Translations under genes and position numbers: made by a program | Part shown: one piece after another, positions 1 through 10,392 of the stretch | Numbering within the stretch: position 1 is the first letter of the stretch | Layout: the number at the start of each line of letters is the position of its first letter | Source: SABI01 sp963676605 | Lineage (GTDB): Bacteria; Spirochaetota; Spirochaetia; Sphaerochaetales; Sphaerochaetaceae | DNA: 64,000 nt | Assembly: GCA_963676605.2 (NCBI GenBank) | Contig: CAXXSP010000024.1 | Span: 1-64,000 of the forward strand | Reading direction: 5' to 3' | The notes under the pieces: generated by a model | Seen by the model: the letters and a program-made list of their open reading frames with translations, nothing else | Told to the model about the DNA's origin: nothing | The model's database searches: none

Positions 1-342
1 TCAATCCCGAGAGAGCTTGATGAGGCTTCGTATTCGACGGAGCGGGTCCGCTCGACATCTTCTTCAAGGTGATCCTGCCCCTGCTCAAACCGGCTGTCGT
101 TACCGTTGTCCGTTACAACTCGGTGAATATCTTCAACGACTTCGTCGGCCCGCTGTACTTTCTCCCCGGAGCAAAGAATGTCACAGCGCCACTGACTCTC
201 TACAACTATATCAGCATGTTCAAGACAGAATGGAATCTTCTCTTTGCGAACGTGCTTGTCGTGAGCATCATCCCTCTTCTTATCTTCATCTTCTTCCAGC
301 GTCAGCTGTTTCGGAATGATGGGGGGAGCCGTCAAGGGTTAA
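1..342 (+). pseudogene. Carbohydrate ABC transporter permease (MalG/UgpE type), 3' end, frameshifted
   Basis: This is the C-terminal part of an inner-membrane permease of a sugar ABC transporter. The start lies outside the window. The opening codons give SIPRELDEA, the EAA-loop region that contacts the ATPase, followed one frame away by GAGPLDIFFKVILPLLKPA and the last membrane segment. Two single-base shifts are visible, near 30 (before FDGAGP) and near 313. After correcting the second, the protein ends MMGGAVKG-stop at 340-342, the usual end of this family. It is followed by a GH78 rhamnosidase, so rhamnoside-derived sugars are a reasonable guess for the substrate. Whether it is a real pseudogene or a sequencing artefact cannot be decided here. 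Confidence 0.75.
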
Positions 343-504
343 TGTTCAACCCGTAAATGTCAGGCCTGCAGAGCAGGTCTGCTGCAGGAGATGAGGATGA
401 ATCCTTGTCTCCTTTTCTATTCGATTCGTTATTCTGATTCTTCTGAGACGTAACACCTGTGACAGAGCATCTGGGAAGAAGAGGAAAAGACCAAAGGAGC
501 TTGC

Positions 505-3175
505 TATGGCTATGGTAAAAAAACTGTCAATCAACCTATTCAGATGCAGCAGCGGGTATTACAGAGTCCCCGCAGTTTTCCTGGATTATCGATTCCTATT
601 TCAGAAACTGTGTGCAGAGGGCCTATCAGCTGCAGATTGCTGAAGATATTGATTTTACATCCCCTTTTATCGATACGGCACTCATCGAAAAGCGATGCAT
701 CCGCTCAGGTGCGTGTACCCGAGTCATTCCCGAGCAGGGACATATCTACTTCGCACGGATACGGGTGACCACGACAGTGATGGAGAGAAGGATGTCCTAA
801 GTGCGTTCAGTGCTCCAGCACAGATCATCGGAGGCCTGAAAGATCCCGATATCCTTAAAAACCATTTCATCACCGTTGAAACTGAAGAGGATATCAAGAA
901 GGCGAGGGGGACTTATCTCAGAAAAGAGTTCTCTGTGGAGAAAGAGATCGCTCGGCTGTGATCTACTCGACTGCACAGGGGAATTACCAGCTGCACCTGA
1001 ACGGGGAGAGGGTGAGTACCGATGAGCTTGCTCCCGGGCTGGACAACCTATGATGAGAGACTGCTCTACCAGAGTTATGATGTCACAGACCGTGTACAGA
1101 AGGGGAAGAACGCTCTCGGCGCTCATCTGGGAGCCGGGTGGTACAAATCAACCATCAGCTCCTGATGATCCACAATTACTATGGAGAGTATGCAGGTCTC
1201 TCTCTTGTCATGGATATCACCTATCGTGATGGGTCCAAGGAGACGATCGTCAGTGACGAGTCCTGGAAGGGAGACTACTCTCCTGTCCTGAATGCCCAGC
1301 TGTATGACGGTGAAACCTATGATGCGAGAGAGGAGCAGTGCTGCTGGGATAGAGCCGGGTTTGATGAGAGTTCCTGGAAGAGTGCATCCTCAACCCCCTG
1401 TACTTCCAAGAGGATTGAGCCGCAGACTGCTTCCCCGTCACCCTCCATGAGTATATGGCTCCGACCCTCGCCTTCACCACACCGAAGGGAGAGAAGGTGA
1501 TTGATTTCGGTCAGAATATGTCCCGCCCTTCCAGAAGTGCGTGCTCAGGGTAAGGCAGGTGACACGATCGTCCTCAGGATGTTCGAGTGCTCGACAGTGA
1601 GGGAAATGTCTATACCGACAACCTTCGCCGGGCAAGGCAGAGAATCACCTACACCCTCAGAGATGACAAACCTTTCACCTACAGACCCCATTTCAACCTT
1701 CTACGGTTCCGCTTCATCCATGTCGAAGCCTTCCCCGGCAGAGCGACCTCGAATAACTTCTGTGCCCATGCATCTACTCTGATATGGAGAAGACAGGACC
1801 TTCGAGTGTTCCAATCCCGATATCAACCAGCTGCAGCACAATATCGAGTGGGGACTGAAGAGCAACTTCGTTGATGTCCCGACCGACTGCCCGCAGAGAG
1901 ACGAGCGCCTCGGCTGGACCGGTGATGCCCAGATCTTCTGTCGTGCCGCCAGCTTCAACGTGAACTCCTACGCGTTCTATTCCAAATGGCTCCGAGACCT
2001 TGCTCTCGACCAGACTCCCGAAGGCGGAGTCGGACACGTTATTCCCGACATGCTTAATAAGTATCCCTTCGATAACTGGCTTCTGAACGAGGGAACCCAC
2101 TCGGCAGCAGCCTGGGCTGATGCCGCTGTGATCAATCCCTGGGTCATGTACCTGACCCATGGTGATACCGAGATTCTTGAGCGACAGTGGGACAGCATGA
2201 AGGGATGGATCGACTTCATGAAGAATCACAGTGAAGGAAATATCTGGAACTACAAGCTTCAGTTCGGTGACTGGGTCGCTCTTGATGCCGAGGAAGGAAG
2301 CTATTTCGGTGCGACTCCGAATGACCTGACCTGTACTGCCTATTACGCCTACTCGACAGGACTCTTCGTGAAAATTGCGAGGATTCTCGGCAGAGATGAG
2401 GTAGCTTCTGAATATGAAAGGTTGCAGAAGGAGATTGTCAGCACGTTCCGAAAGACGTTCTTCAATGAAGACGGGACGATGACAGCCCAGACACAGACCT
2501 CTCATATTCTTGCGCTCCATTTCAACCTCGTGCCCGATGCCTACAGGGCTCAGACTCTTGAGAGACTGAAAGAGCTTCTTGCAGCCGAAGGCGGACACCT
2601 GGTGACCGGCTTCGTCGGAACTCCCTATTTCACCCACGCTCTCAGCGCCAACGGCGCCCTTGATGAAGCCTATGATCTTCTCCTCAAGGATGATTTCCCA
2701 TCCTGGCTCTATCAGGTGAAGAAGGGTGCTACAACAATCTGGGAGCACTGGGACGGTATCAAACCGGACGGATCGATGTGGTCGGCTGATATGAACTCCT
2801 TCAATCACTATGCCTACGGTGCTATCGGTGAGTGGCTCTACAGAGTCGGTCGCAGGACTGGAGATCGATGAAGAGCTGCCGGCGTACAAGCACAGTATCA
2901 TCGCACCCCAGATAGGCGGGAACCTCACCTGGGCGAAGGGAACCTTCGCTTCAGTCTACGGGGATGTTGTCTCCTCCTGGAAGGTTGAAGAGACCCGTGA
3001 AGGAAAGGTCGTGGCGCTCTGTGTTGAAGTACCTGCCAATACCCGCTCGACTATCCAGCTCATGAAGGGCGCAGAAGTGATCAGTTCAGACGGTCTCTCC
3101 TTCGCAGCTCAGAAGGGAATCCTTCAGGCTGAAGCAGGATCAGGGACCTATAGGATCAGGTTCTCTCTCTCCTGA
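505..3175 (+). pseudogene. Alpha-L-rhamnosidase, GH78, multiply frameshifted
   Basis: Family GH78 enzymes remove terminal alpha-L-rhamnose from plant glycosides and polysaccharides. Family signatures appear in order but in different frames: an N-terminal sandwich (FSWIIDSYF, QRAYQLQIAED, near 570-640), the rhamnose-binding-like domain (YQLHLNGERVST, YQSYDVTD, near 990-1090; YYGEYAGLSL, near 1178), and the start of the catalytic barrel (VPTDCPQRDERLGWTGDAQ, 1876-1932). One long clean frame from 1960 to 2848 contains FGDWVAL and TTIWEHWDG, which carry the probable catalytic acids. The last frame runs 2850-3175. The 3' break is an extra G at about 2848 (GTCGGTCGC where GTCGTCGC restores the frame). 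At least six shifts lie before 1960. The 5' end is uncertain. No signal peptide was seen, so a cytoplasmic enzyme acting on imported oligosaccharides is likely. Confidence 0.8.
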
Positions 3176-3195
3176 TCATCTTCCTATTCCATGCC

Positions 3196-3241
3196 GACAG
3201 GCAGTACTCCCTGTACTGCCTGTCAGCTAAATCCGTCTTTT
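3196..3241 (+). terminator. Strong hairpin after the rhamnosidase gene
   Basis: Perfect 12-bp arms GACAGGCAGTAC (3196-3207) and GTACTGCCTGTC (3213-3224) enclose a 5-nt loop. A short T run (TCTTTT) follows only about 12 nt later, so it is not a textbook intrinsic terminator, but it probably ends the sugar-utilisation transcript. Confidence 0.55.
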
Positions 3242-3291
3242 ATCGGCAAATCTCTTTGAGAATTGAGCACTTCCTGCTACTATGTACTGTC

Positions 3292-4110
3292 ATGACATCA
3301 AGGAAACAGCATGTGCCTGCAAAGAGACTTCTTCTCCTCATACTTCAGGTGATCTTCCTGGGCGGTACACTCGCGGTGAATATTCTCGCACAGGCGCTTC
3401 CTCTGAATGGACTGCGTACTGATCAGATTTCGGATCTGTATCCTAATCTGTTCGTACCCTCCGGAAGAACCTTCTCTATCTGGGCCGTGATCTATACACT
3501 TCTCCTGCTCAATCTGCTCTATCAGGCAGCTGTCGTGAAAAATGAGAAAAGGGGAGAGATTATAGAAGAGACCGGCGTTCTGTTTCTCCTGGTCCATCTT
3601 GGCAACTCTCTGTGGATGCTCAGCTGGCATTTTCTCTACCGGTACCTGACGACCAGTCTGATCGTCATGCTTCTTCTTCTCATTGCACTCATCTTTCTCT
3701 ACAGAAAAATTCAGGACGTCGGTGAACACCTGAGTGAACGCATGTTCGTCCTCTTTCCCGTCTCGGTCTATCTCGGCTGGATCCTAACAGCGACACTCGC
3801 GAATGCGACGGCGCTTTTCACAACCATAGGTCCCGAGTGGTACTCAGAGTACCAGGTACAGATAACCATCGTGACGATACTCACTGCGGCACTTACATAC
3901 TCGATCATTACACTCTCCCAGAAGGATGTGTGGATAGCAGCAGTTGGAATCTGGTCTATCTACGGTATTTTCACCAGACAGAGAGCGGAAGCGCTGTATC
4001 CGTCAGTGATCCTATCCTCTCTGATCGCTCTTGCGCTCATGGCTCTCTCTGTTCTGATCACTCTGCTGGTTAAAAGCAGAAATTCATCAGATGAGGATGA
4101 ATTGCTTTAA
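3292..4110 (+). CDS. TspO/MBR-like tryptophan-rich membrane protein
   Basis: A polytopic inner-membrane protein of about 272 residues with seven or more hydrophobic segments. The motif PNLFVPSGRTFSIWAVIY near residue 50 is typical of the longer TspO-related proteins annotated as tryptophan-rich sensory proteins; their ligand in this subgroup is not established. The ATG at 3292 was chosen because it follows the short basic MTSRKQHVPAKR lead-in; an in-frame TTG at 3256 would add 12 residues. Neither start has a convincing ribosome binding site. It appears to stand alone between the sugar genes and the glycine betaine operon. Confidence 0.6.
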   Translation: MTSRKQHVPAKRLLLLILQVIFLGGTLAVNILAQALPLNGLRTDQISDLYPNLFVPSGRTFSIWAVIYTLLLLNLLYQAAVVKNEKRGEIIEETGVLFLLVHLGNSLWMLSWHFLYRYLTTSLIVMLLLLIALIFLYRKIQDVGEHLSERMFVLFPVSVYLGWILTATLANATALFTTIGPEWYSEYQVQITIVTILTAALTYSIITLSQKDVWIAAVGIWSIYGIFTRQRAEALYPSVILSSLIALALMALSVLITLLVKSRNSSDEDELL

Positions 4111-4478
4111 TAACGCAGCTTATGTCAGAGCAGGTTGTTTTCCTCCGGATCTGATCTCTTTCCCTTCATGGTTTTCCTTCCTCTGCTGCTACGCTCAGCC
4201 TAGACCTGTCTCTTCTGTATTATTCTCTCTTTGTGAGCAAAATTTTCCTTGCTTACTTGAATTTTAATCTTTTTTCGTCTCTTAAGACGGAGCAAAACAG
4301 GTGAGAAAACAGGACGGATACAACGATAGAAAAAGAAAATAACTCAATAATTTATAAGTAAATGTATAAACTATACTAAACATCTGTATTCATATGTTTG
4401 GGAGGTGCGGTTGACAGGACCTCCTGTTGTCCCGTACCATAAGGGATGTAAACTATAGGAAAAAAGGAGATATTATAC
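4111..4478 (+). promoter_or_regulatory. Intergenic region with probable opu promoter and small inverted repeat
   Basis: No gene is seen here. A TTGACA box lies at 4411-4416, with a weak TACCAT at about 4435-4440 (18-bp spacing) as candidate -10. An inverted repeat GGAGGT (4401-4406)/ACCTCC (4419-4424) encloses the -35 box and could be an operator. A good ribosome binding site, AAAAAAGGAGAT, precedes the ATG at 4479. The 5' half is AT-rich and otherwise featureless. Confidence 0.4.
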
Positions 4479-5430
4479 ATGAAAAAAATGTTAATCTTGT
4501 TCATTGTTTTACTTGTGGCTACAGCTGGTGTTTTTGCAAACGGCGAAGCTGAAACTAGTGTTACAACTATTACGTTCGGTGACGTTTCCTGGGACTCTGT
4601 CCAGGTTCATAACAGGATTGCGGCATTCATTATCGAGAACGGCTACGAAGGTTACGAAGCCGAATTCATCCCCGGTGATACCCTCCCCATTCTGAATGGT
4701 CTCTCACAGGGAGACATTGATGTCGATATGGAATCCTGGCATTCAAACTATATGGAAGTCTATGATAAATACACCGCTGACGGTTCGATCGTGAATCTCG
4801 GTCATAATATGCCGGATGCTCCGCAGGCATGGTGGGTTCCCCGCTACCTGGTGGAAGGCCCCGATGCTGTCGCTCCGGATCTGAAAACTATCGGTGATCT
4901 CCCGAAGTACGCTGATCTGTTCACCGATCCCGAAGATAAAGACAAAGGTATTATCTACGGTGGTGTTGCCGGATGGTCGCAGTTCGGACGTTCAGAAGAG
5001 ATGTTCGCAGCAGCAGGACTTGAAGACACCTTCAATCTCGGGGTCGCCCGGTTCACAGGCTGCACTTGCAGGTACGATGGTCGGTGCCTACACCAAGGGT
5101 GAAGCATGGGTAGGGTATTACTGGGCTCCAACGGCTGTCCTCGGAAAACTCGACATGGTCGCCCTTGAGGATTCCTACTGGCCCTCCGCTCTTGTTGATA
5201 TTCTCGTGAATGAAAGTATGCTCGAGAAGGCTCCGGATGTTGTAGAGATGCTTAAGAAGTACTCAACCAGCGTCGATAACAACAACGAATTCCTTTCAAA
5301 GATGGATGAGAACGGCTGGACAACAGAAGAGACAGCTATCTGGTTCCTCAAGAATAAGGAAGACGTATGGTCAAGCTGGGTGACCTCTGAAGTGAAAGCA
5401 AAGGTGAAGAGCGCTCTGGCAGCACTGTAA
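4479..5430 (+). CDS. opuAC: Glycine betaine/proline ABC transporter substrate-binding protein (one frameshift)
   Basis: This periplasmic receptor captures betaine-type compatible solutes for import under osmotic stress. It begins with a signal peptide (MKKMLILFIVLLVATAGVFA). Family features include MESWHSNYMEVYD, WWVPRYLVEG and, late in the protein, GEAWVGYYWAPTAV, which supplies aromatic ligand-cage residues. The reading frame changes near 5038-5041 at CTCGGGGTCGCC; removing one G from the run restores FNLGSPGSQAALAG. A homopolymer sequencing error is therefore more likely than a true mutation. It is the first gene of a three-gene operon, 12 nt before the ATPase start. The order binding protein-ATPase-permease differs from the classical opuAA-AB-AC order. 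Confidence 0.85.
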
Positions 5431-5442
5431 GCAGAGGTGTAT

Positions 5443-6664
5443 ATGGACGAACAGCAGCAGGATGTACAGTTACAGATAAGCAATCTCTGGAAGATTTACG
5501 GGAAGGACCCCAAAAGAGTATTTCAGAATAAGAAGCTTATCGAGAAGTCGAAAGAAGAGATACAGAGTGAGACAGGCTGTATCGTCGGTATGCGTGATAT
5601 AAACCTTGAGATCAGGAAAGGGGAGTTCTATATTCTGATGGGACTCTCCGGCAGCGGTAAGTCGACCCTTATCAGGGCACTTATCCGCCTGATCAAATCG
5701 ACGAAAGGGTCCATTGTCATTAACGATCAGGATGTCACAAAGATGAACGCCGAGGAACTGATGCAGTTCCGCCGGAAGACTTTCGGTATGGTGTTTCAGC
5801 ACTACGGGCTCCTTCCTCACCTTTCCGTCCTCGATAACGCTGCCTACGGGCTGAAAGTGAAGGGTGTCGGAAAGGAAGAGCGGTATGCAAAGGCCCGGGA
5901 AGTACTCGAGACCGTCGGTCTCGCAGGCTGGGAGGATTACTATCCTACGAACCTCTCGGGAGGTATGCAGCAGCGTGTGGGACTCGCACGAGCCCTTACC
6001 AATGATCCTGAAATCCTCCTCATGGACGAGCCGTTCAGCGGCCTCGATCCCCTCATCAGACGACAGATGGCAGGATGAACTTGTAGAACTGCAGTCGAAG
6101 ATGCAGAAGACCATCATATTCGTCACTCATGATCTTCATGAGGCACTGAAACTCGGTGACCAGATTGCGATCATGCGAAATGGCGAAGTCGTGCAGGTCG
6201 GGACTCCGGAGGATATCGTGACGAATCCTGCGGATGAGTATGTTGAGGAATTCGTTCAGGATGCTTCTCCTGCCAAGGTTCTCACTGCCGGCTCCATCAT
6301 GAGTGATGTTCCGGTGATCACCTATTCCTGGGAAGGACCGAAAACGGCTCTTACCCTGATGCGCAAGGAGAAGAGAAAGGCAGGCTTTGTAGTAAACCAG
6401 AGGAGAGAATTCCTCGGGATTGTCACTGCGAAGGAGCTGGAACGCCTGATCTCGGATGAGAGCGGCCTGAAAAAGATTCCGAGCGAATCGATCATTGAAG
6501 TAGAAGCTGTGAGTGAGGATGTTCTGGTGGAAGAACTCTTCCCGGTCGCGGTGAGAGCGAATTTCGCTATCCCTGTGATAGATGAGAAGAAGAGACTGCT
6601 CGGAAGGGTGACGACCGATCAGATCTTTGAATCGCTCACGAATAACGAAGGGGGAGAAGCATGA
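5443..6664 (+). CDS. opuAA: Glycine betaine ABC transporter ATP-binding protein with CBS domains (one frameshift)
   Basis: Cytoplasmic ATPase that powers betaine uptake. It shows Walker A GLSGSGKST near residue 70, the signature NLSGGMQQRV, Walker B ILLMDEPFSGLDP and the switch His in VTHDLHEAL. The C-terminal third (about 6280-6660) forms a CBS pair, which in OpuA senses ionic strength. The ATG at 5443 was preferred because GAGG at 5434-5437 is correctly spaced; an in-frame GTG lies at 5437. An extra G at about 6069 (CAGATGGCAGG) breaks the frame; removing it gives RRQMQDELVELQ. The stop overlaps the permease start (ATGA). Confidence 0.87.
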
Positions 6665-7512
6665 TGAGTTTTCCTAATGTGTTCAAACTCCCGGTAGCGG
6701 AAGTCATTGATGCCGCGATGGACTGGCTCCTCACGAATCTTGACCCTCTGTTTGTCTTTATCCGGGAAATTATCCTGGCGGTGGTGAATGCCTTTGAATG
6801 GCTGTTCACCATAACTCCCTGGTTCGTGGTGATCCTCCTTGTGGGACTCGCCGGCTGGAAGCTCGTGGGAAGTATCAAATCAGGAATCGTGTTCATGGTT
6901 CTTATGGTGCTTATAGGCAGCTTCGGGTACTGGGACCTTGCGATGATCACCCTCTCGCTGGTCATTGCCTCGGTGGTATTCTCCCTCCTGATAGGGCTTC
7001 CTACGGGAATTCTTATGGCACGGAGTGACCGTGCCGAGAGATTCATCACACCGGTTCTTGACGCGATGCAGACGATGCCTTCCTTCGTCTACCTGATTCC
7101 GGCCCTCATGTTCTTCGGCATGGGAAAAGTACCTTCAATGTTCGCAACGATCATCTATGCAGTTCCGCCGGTCATAAGGCTGACGAATGTCGGTATCAGG
7201 ACGGTGGATGTGGAAGCAGTTGAGGCTGCCAAGGCGTTCGGTGCGACTCCGAAGCAGGTGCTGTTTGATGTGCAGCTTCCTCTGGCGAAACCCTCTATCA
7301 TGGTGGGTGTGAATCAGACGACGATGATGGCACTTGCCATGGTTGTCATCGGTTCGATGATCGGAGCAAAGGGACTCGGAATGGAAGTCCTTCTGTCGAT
7401 CAGCAGAATCGAAGTAGGAAGGGGATTCGAGGCCGGAATATCTATCGTATTCCTTGCGATAGTGATCGACCGGATCACCCACTCATTCAGCGAGAAAAAA
7501 GATAAAGAGTAA
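6661..7512 (+). CDS. opuAB: Glycine betaine ABC transporter permease
   Basis: Inner-membrane channel subunit of the betaine importer, 283 residues and intact. It has the ProW/OpuAB features: several membrane helices, FVYLIPALMFFGMGKVPSM in the middle, and the EAA loop VEAVEAAKAFGATPKQVL that docks on the ATPase. The ATGA overlap with the ATPase gene indicates translational coupling, and a strong terminator follows. The operon supplies all three subunits of an OpuA/ProU-type transporter. Confidence 0.9.
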   Translation: MMSFPNVFKLPVAEVIDAAMDWLLTNLDPLFVFIREIILAVVNAFEWLFTITPWFVVILLVGLAGWKLVGSIKSGIVFMVLMVLIGSFGYWDLAMITLSLVIASVVFSLLIGLPTGILMARSDRAERFITPVLDAMQTMPSFVYLIPALMFFGMGKVPSMFATIIYAVPPVIRLTNVGIRTVDVEAVEAAKAFGATPKQVLFDVQLPLAKPSIMVGVNQTTMMALAMVVIGSMIGAKGLGMEVLLSISRIEVGRGFEAGISIVFLAIVIDRITHSFSEKKDKE

Positions 7513-7535
7513 TCGCCTCCCTAGGCTGGTTTATG

Positions 7536-7571
7536 AAGGGACTGACATCATCAGGATGTTCGGTCCCTTTT
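7536..7571 (+). terminator. Intrinsic terminator of the opu operon
   Basis: The arms AAGGGAC (7536-7542) and GTCCCTT, with extra partial pairing inside, are followed by a TTTT tract. It lies 24 nt after the permease stop. Confidence 0.8.
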
Positions 7572-7714
7572 CCTTCGATTTTCAATAATTAAAGACTGAG
7601 AGTATGCGAGTAGTGAAGTGATGAACGTTCTTTTTTGCACCTCTTCTTCTGATTTTTCTTGTAGCGGGATGAAATATCGGTACAATGAATCATCTGATAG
7701 CAGGAGTGCACATC

Positions 7715-8833
7715 ATGGCAGAAATCATCGAAGTAACATCAGGGAGAGACTGGAACCGGTTTTTCCGTTTCCCGTTGGATCTCTATAAAGATAATCCGTA
7801 TTACGTTCCGACGCTCACCTACGACGAGAAGTGGAACTTCAATCCCCAGAAGAATCCGGCCTATGAGTATGCCGAGACAATCGCCTTCCTTGCCATCGAG
7901 GATGGGAAAGTCGTCGGTCGGATCGCAGGATTGATAAATCATAAACTGAACACGATGAAACAGATGAAGCAGGCCAGATTCACCCGCTTTGATGTTATTG
8001 ATGATATCTCCATCTCGCAATCCCTCACCGACCGGGTGATCGGATGGGCAAAAGAGAAGGGTATGGAGAGTATGATCGGTCCCATCGGTTTCAGTGATCT
8101 CGATAAGCAGGGACTGCTCATTGAGGGATTTGATGAGAAGGGGATGTTCATCACCCTGTACAACCATCCATACTATGCAGAACACCTCGAGAAGCTGGGA
8201 TTCATCAAAGATGTGGACTGGGTCGAATATCAGATCATGGTTCCAGAGAAGAATGATGAGAGAATAGAACGCATCTGCTCCATTGCGATGAAACGTCACG
8301 GCTATGTGCTGAAGGAGTTCAAGAGGAAGAAGGAAGTGATTCCTTACGCCTACCAGATGTTCCGCATGTACAATGACGCCTTTGCCAAACTGTATGGATT
8401 CTGCCCCTTAAGCGAAGGTCAGATACAGATGGCCATTGACCAGTTCATCGCCCTTGTGACTCTCGAATACATCTTCATTGTGGTTGATAAGAGTGATGAA
8501 GTGGTCGGCTTCGGCATTATGGTTCCATCGCTTGCTGATGCAGTGAAGAAGTCGAACGGACGTCTGTTTCCCCTTGGTCTCCTGAGGATCCTGTCGGCGT
8601 TGAAACACCATGAAGTGCTCGATATGTACCTCATCGCCGTCAAACCGGAATACATGGGAAGAGGTGTCAATGCAGTGATCATGAATGAAGGTATCAAGCG
8701 TGCGATCGCCAACGGTGTGAAGTACGCGGAGACCGGCCCTGAACTCGAGGATAATGACGAGGTTCAGAGCCAGTGGAAATCTTTCGAGACGCGTCAGCAT
8801 AAGAGACGCAGATGTTATATTAAAAATATATAA
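7715..8833 (+). CDS. GNAT-like acyltransferase family protein, 372 aa
   Basis: A cytoplasmic protein resembling a widespread, poorly characterised family related to GNAT N-acetyltransferases. The N-terminal part contains DNPYYVPTLTYDEKWNFNP and AFLAIEDGKVVGRIAGLIN, the latter like GNAT strands. The middle has the conserved GPIGFSDLDKQGLLIEGF. The C-terminal part has LYLIAVKPEYMGRGVNAV-like sequence that resembles an acetyl-CoA pyrophosphate loop. The ATG at 7715 was chosen because GGAG lies just upstream; an ATG at 7685 would add ten residues. It is monocistronic, ending in a shared terminator. Substrate unknown. Confidence 0.7.
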   Translation: MAEIIEVTSGRDWNRFFRFPLDLYKDNPYYVPTLTYDEKWNFNPQKNPAYEYAETIAFLAIEDGKVVGRIAGLINHKLNTMKQMKQARFTRFDVIDDISISQSLTDRVIGWAKEKGMESMIGPIGFSDLDKQGLLIEGFDEKGMFITLYNHPYYAEHLEKLGFIKDVDWVEYQIMVPEKNDERIERICSIAMKRHGYVLKEFKRKKEVIPYAYQMFRMYNDAFAKLYGFCPLSEGQIQMAIDQFIALVTLEYIFIVVDKSDEVVGFGIMVPSLADAVKKSNGRLFPLGLLRILSALKHHEVLDMYLIAVKPEYMGRGVNAVIMNEGIKRAIANGVKYAETGPELEDNDEVQSQWKSFETRQHKRRRCYIKNI

Positions 8834-8855
8834 AGTTTATATAAAATACATATCC

Positions 8856-8890
8856 AGCTTTCCATCCGATACAGTGCAGGATGGAAGGCT
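8856..8890. terminator. Bidirectional terminator between convergent genes
   Basis: AGCTTTCCATCC (8856-8867) pairs with GGATGGAAGGCT (8879-8890) across an 11-nt loop, between the converging GNAT-like and M81 genes. Confidence 0.65.
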
Positions 8891-8909
8891 GTGTTCTCTT
8901 TCTGAGTTC

Positions 8910-10379
8910 TTACTCTTCGTTCTCCCATGAGGCTGCTGTGTCTGTATCCAATGGATATACAGGCCGGGGCAGGAGGGTGTACTGAAGGGTAGGGAGGTCT
9001 TCATTGCTGGCTCCGTCGGTGAGCGCCATCACGGAATACCTGCTGATTGCCTTGATTTCAGGTTCGAGGTACCCGAGTTTCACCACAATGATCTTCAGCT
9101 CTTCAGGGATGATACCGACTGACCGCATCATCTCGGGATCATAGGCTCCGACATGATGTGATACTGCAATGAGATCCACTCCCTGGAGATGGAGCAGGGC
9201 AAGGTCGACTCCCTTCCCGTCCCAGTTCTTCCGTACCTGTTTTACCGTCATGAATCCCTCTACCGGCGTACTTGCTCCCGTGTCGAATCTGCCTCCGATT
9301 GTAGCGTTGAAGGATGCTCCGACACCTTCTGCGATAGCCTTGCTCACGAGCAAGGGATCGTAGAAACACTGATAGAGAAGAGGCGGGTCAAGTGACGTGG
9401 CTTCCCGGTCACTCAGGATCAGTTTCAGGAAATTCGTCACATCTCCCGAAGAACCTGCGGTCGGATTGTCTCCGCTGTCACTTATCACAGCAGGTGCCCG
9501 CAGAGGAATGTTCTTCAGGCAGGCATCAAGAGCCTTTCTGGGTGAGAGAGTCTCATTGTAGAAACAGAACTCTTCTCTTCTGTCCCAGAGTCGGGAAGCA
9601 AGGTCCTTCGCTCTCTTTTTCGCCAGAGACTGATCATGATCAGTCACAACAATGACTGTGATACTGTTCGGAGCTGTATCTGCCCAGGGAAATCCAAGGA
9701 GATAAGAAGCCGCCATGACGTCCTTCTCCTTCTCGACCTCTCTGAGTCCCTGAATGAGTGATTTCATCGGTTCGACACTTGTCTCGGACTGTTCTCCCGC
9801 CACAATCATGGGGATACGAACCACCTCCATCACAGGGTGGGCGCCATGTTCGAGAATATCTATCACCATGGAGGCTGCATGAATCCCGATCTCAAAGGTA
9901 TCGGTATGCGGTGCACACTTATAGCCTACAAATCCGTCTGCAGAAGCCACCATCGCATCGGTGATCGTTGCATGCATATCAAGTGAGGTGATAATCGGAG
10001 TATCGGGATAGAGAGCACGCACAGCCTGCAGGAGATCGCCTTCCGCTTCTCCCATCCCCTGTACCCGCATGGAACCATGAAGAGAAAGGCAGATGGCATC
10101 CACATTCCCTCTGTCCCTTATTCCTTGCAGCATCTCTTCTTTCAGCTGATCGTATATCTCCCGTTTCCATTCTCCGTTGGGGACGGCACGGGCAATCAGG
10201 GTAGGAAGAACCTCGTACCCTGCCCCTTGGAGTGTTGTCACGATACCTCCGATACTGTCTTTTTCGATCGTATCGAGCAGATCCTGTCCGCGACGTATGC
10301 GGATATCATCCCATCCCGTGAGGATAGGATTGAATGTGTTTGATTCGTGGTGAAGTCCACCCACGATAACGCGTTTCAT
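8910..10379 (-). CDS. M81 family metallopeptidase (MlrC-like)
   Basis: A 489-residue cytoplasmic protein of peptidase family M81, named after microcystinase C. Visible motifs include GGLHHESNTFNP at the N terminus, LHGSM near residue 107, and LDMHATIT and KCAPHTDTFE, which hold probable zinc-binding Asp/His residues; GDNPTAGSSGD lies near residue 305. It is the last gene of the minus-strand operon beginning at 15495, 13 nt after the ROK regulator gene. In such settings M81 proteins are generally assumed to cleave small amide-linked compounds; the substrate here is unknown. Confidence 0.85.
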   Translation of the reverse strand: MKRVIVGGLHHESNTFNPILTGWDDIRIRRGQDLLDTIEKDSIGGIVTTLQGAGYEVLPTLIARAVPNGEWKREIYDQLKEEMLQGIRDRGNVDAICLSLHGSMRVQGMGEAEGDLLQAVRALYPDTPIITSLDMHATITDAMVASADGFVGYKCAPHTDTFEIGIHAASMVIDILEHGAHPVMEVVRIPMIVAGEQSETSVEPMKSLIQGLREVEKEKDVMAASYLLGFPWADTAPNSITVIVVTDHDQSLAKKRAKDLASRLWDRREEFCFYNETLSPRKALDACLKNIPLRAPAVISDSGDNPTAGSSGDVTNFLKLILSDREATSLDPPLLYQCFYDPLLVSKAIAEGVGASFNATIGGRFDTGASTPVEGFMTVKQVRKNWDGKGVDLALLHLQGVDLIAVSHHVGAYDPEMMRSVGIIPEELKIIVVKLGYLEPEIKAISRYSVMALTDGASNEDLPTLQYTLLPRPVYPLDTDTAASWENEE

Positions 10380-10392
10380 ATGCGGTTCCTCT

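Noticed and set aside
4240..4330. CGTCTCTTAAGACG-like hairpin upstream of the opu operon as a riboswitch or terminator
   Set aside because: The stem is short and imperfect, the flanking T run precedes rather than follows it, and no aptamer core is seen.
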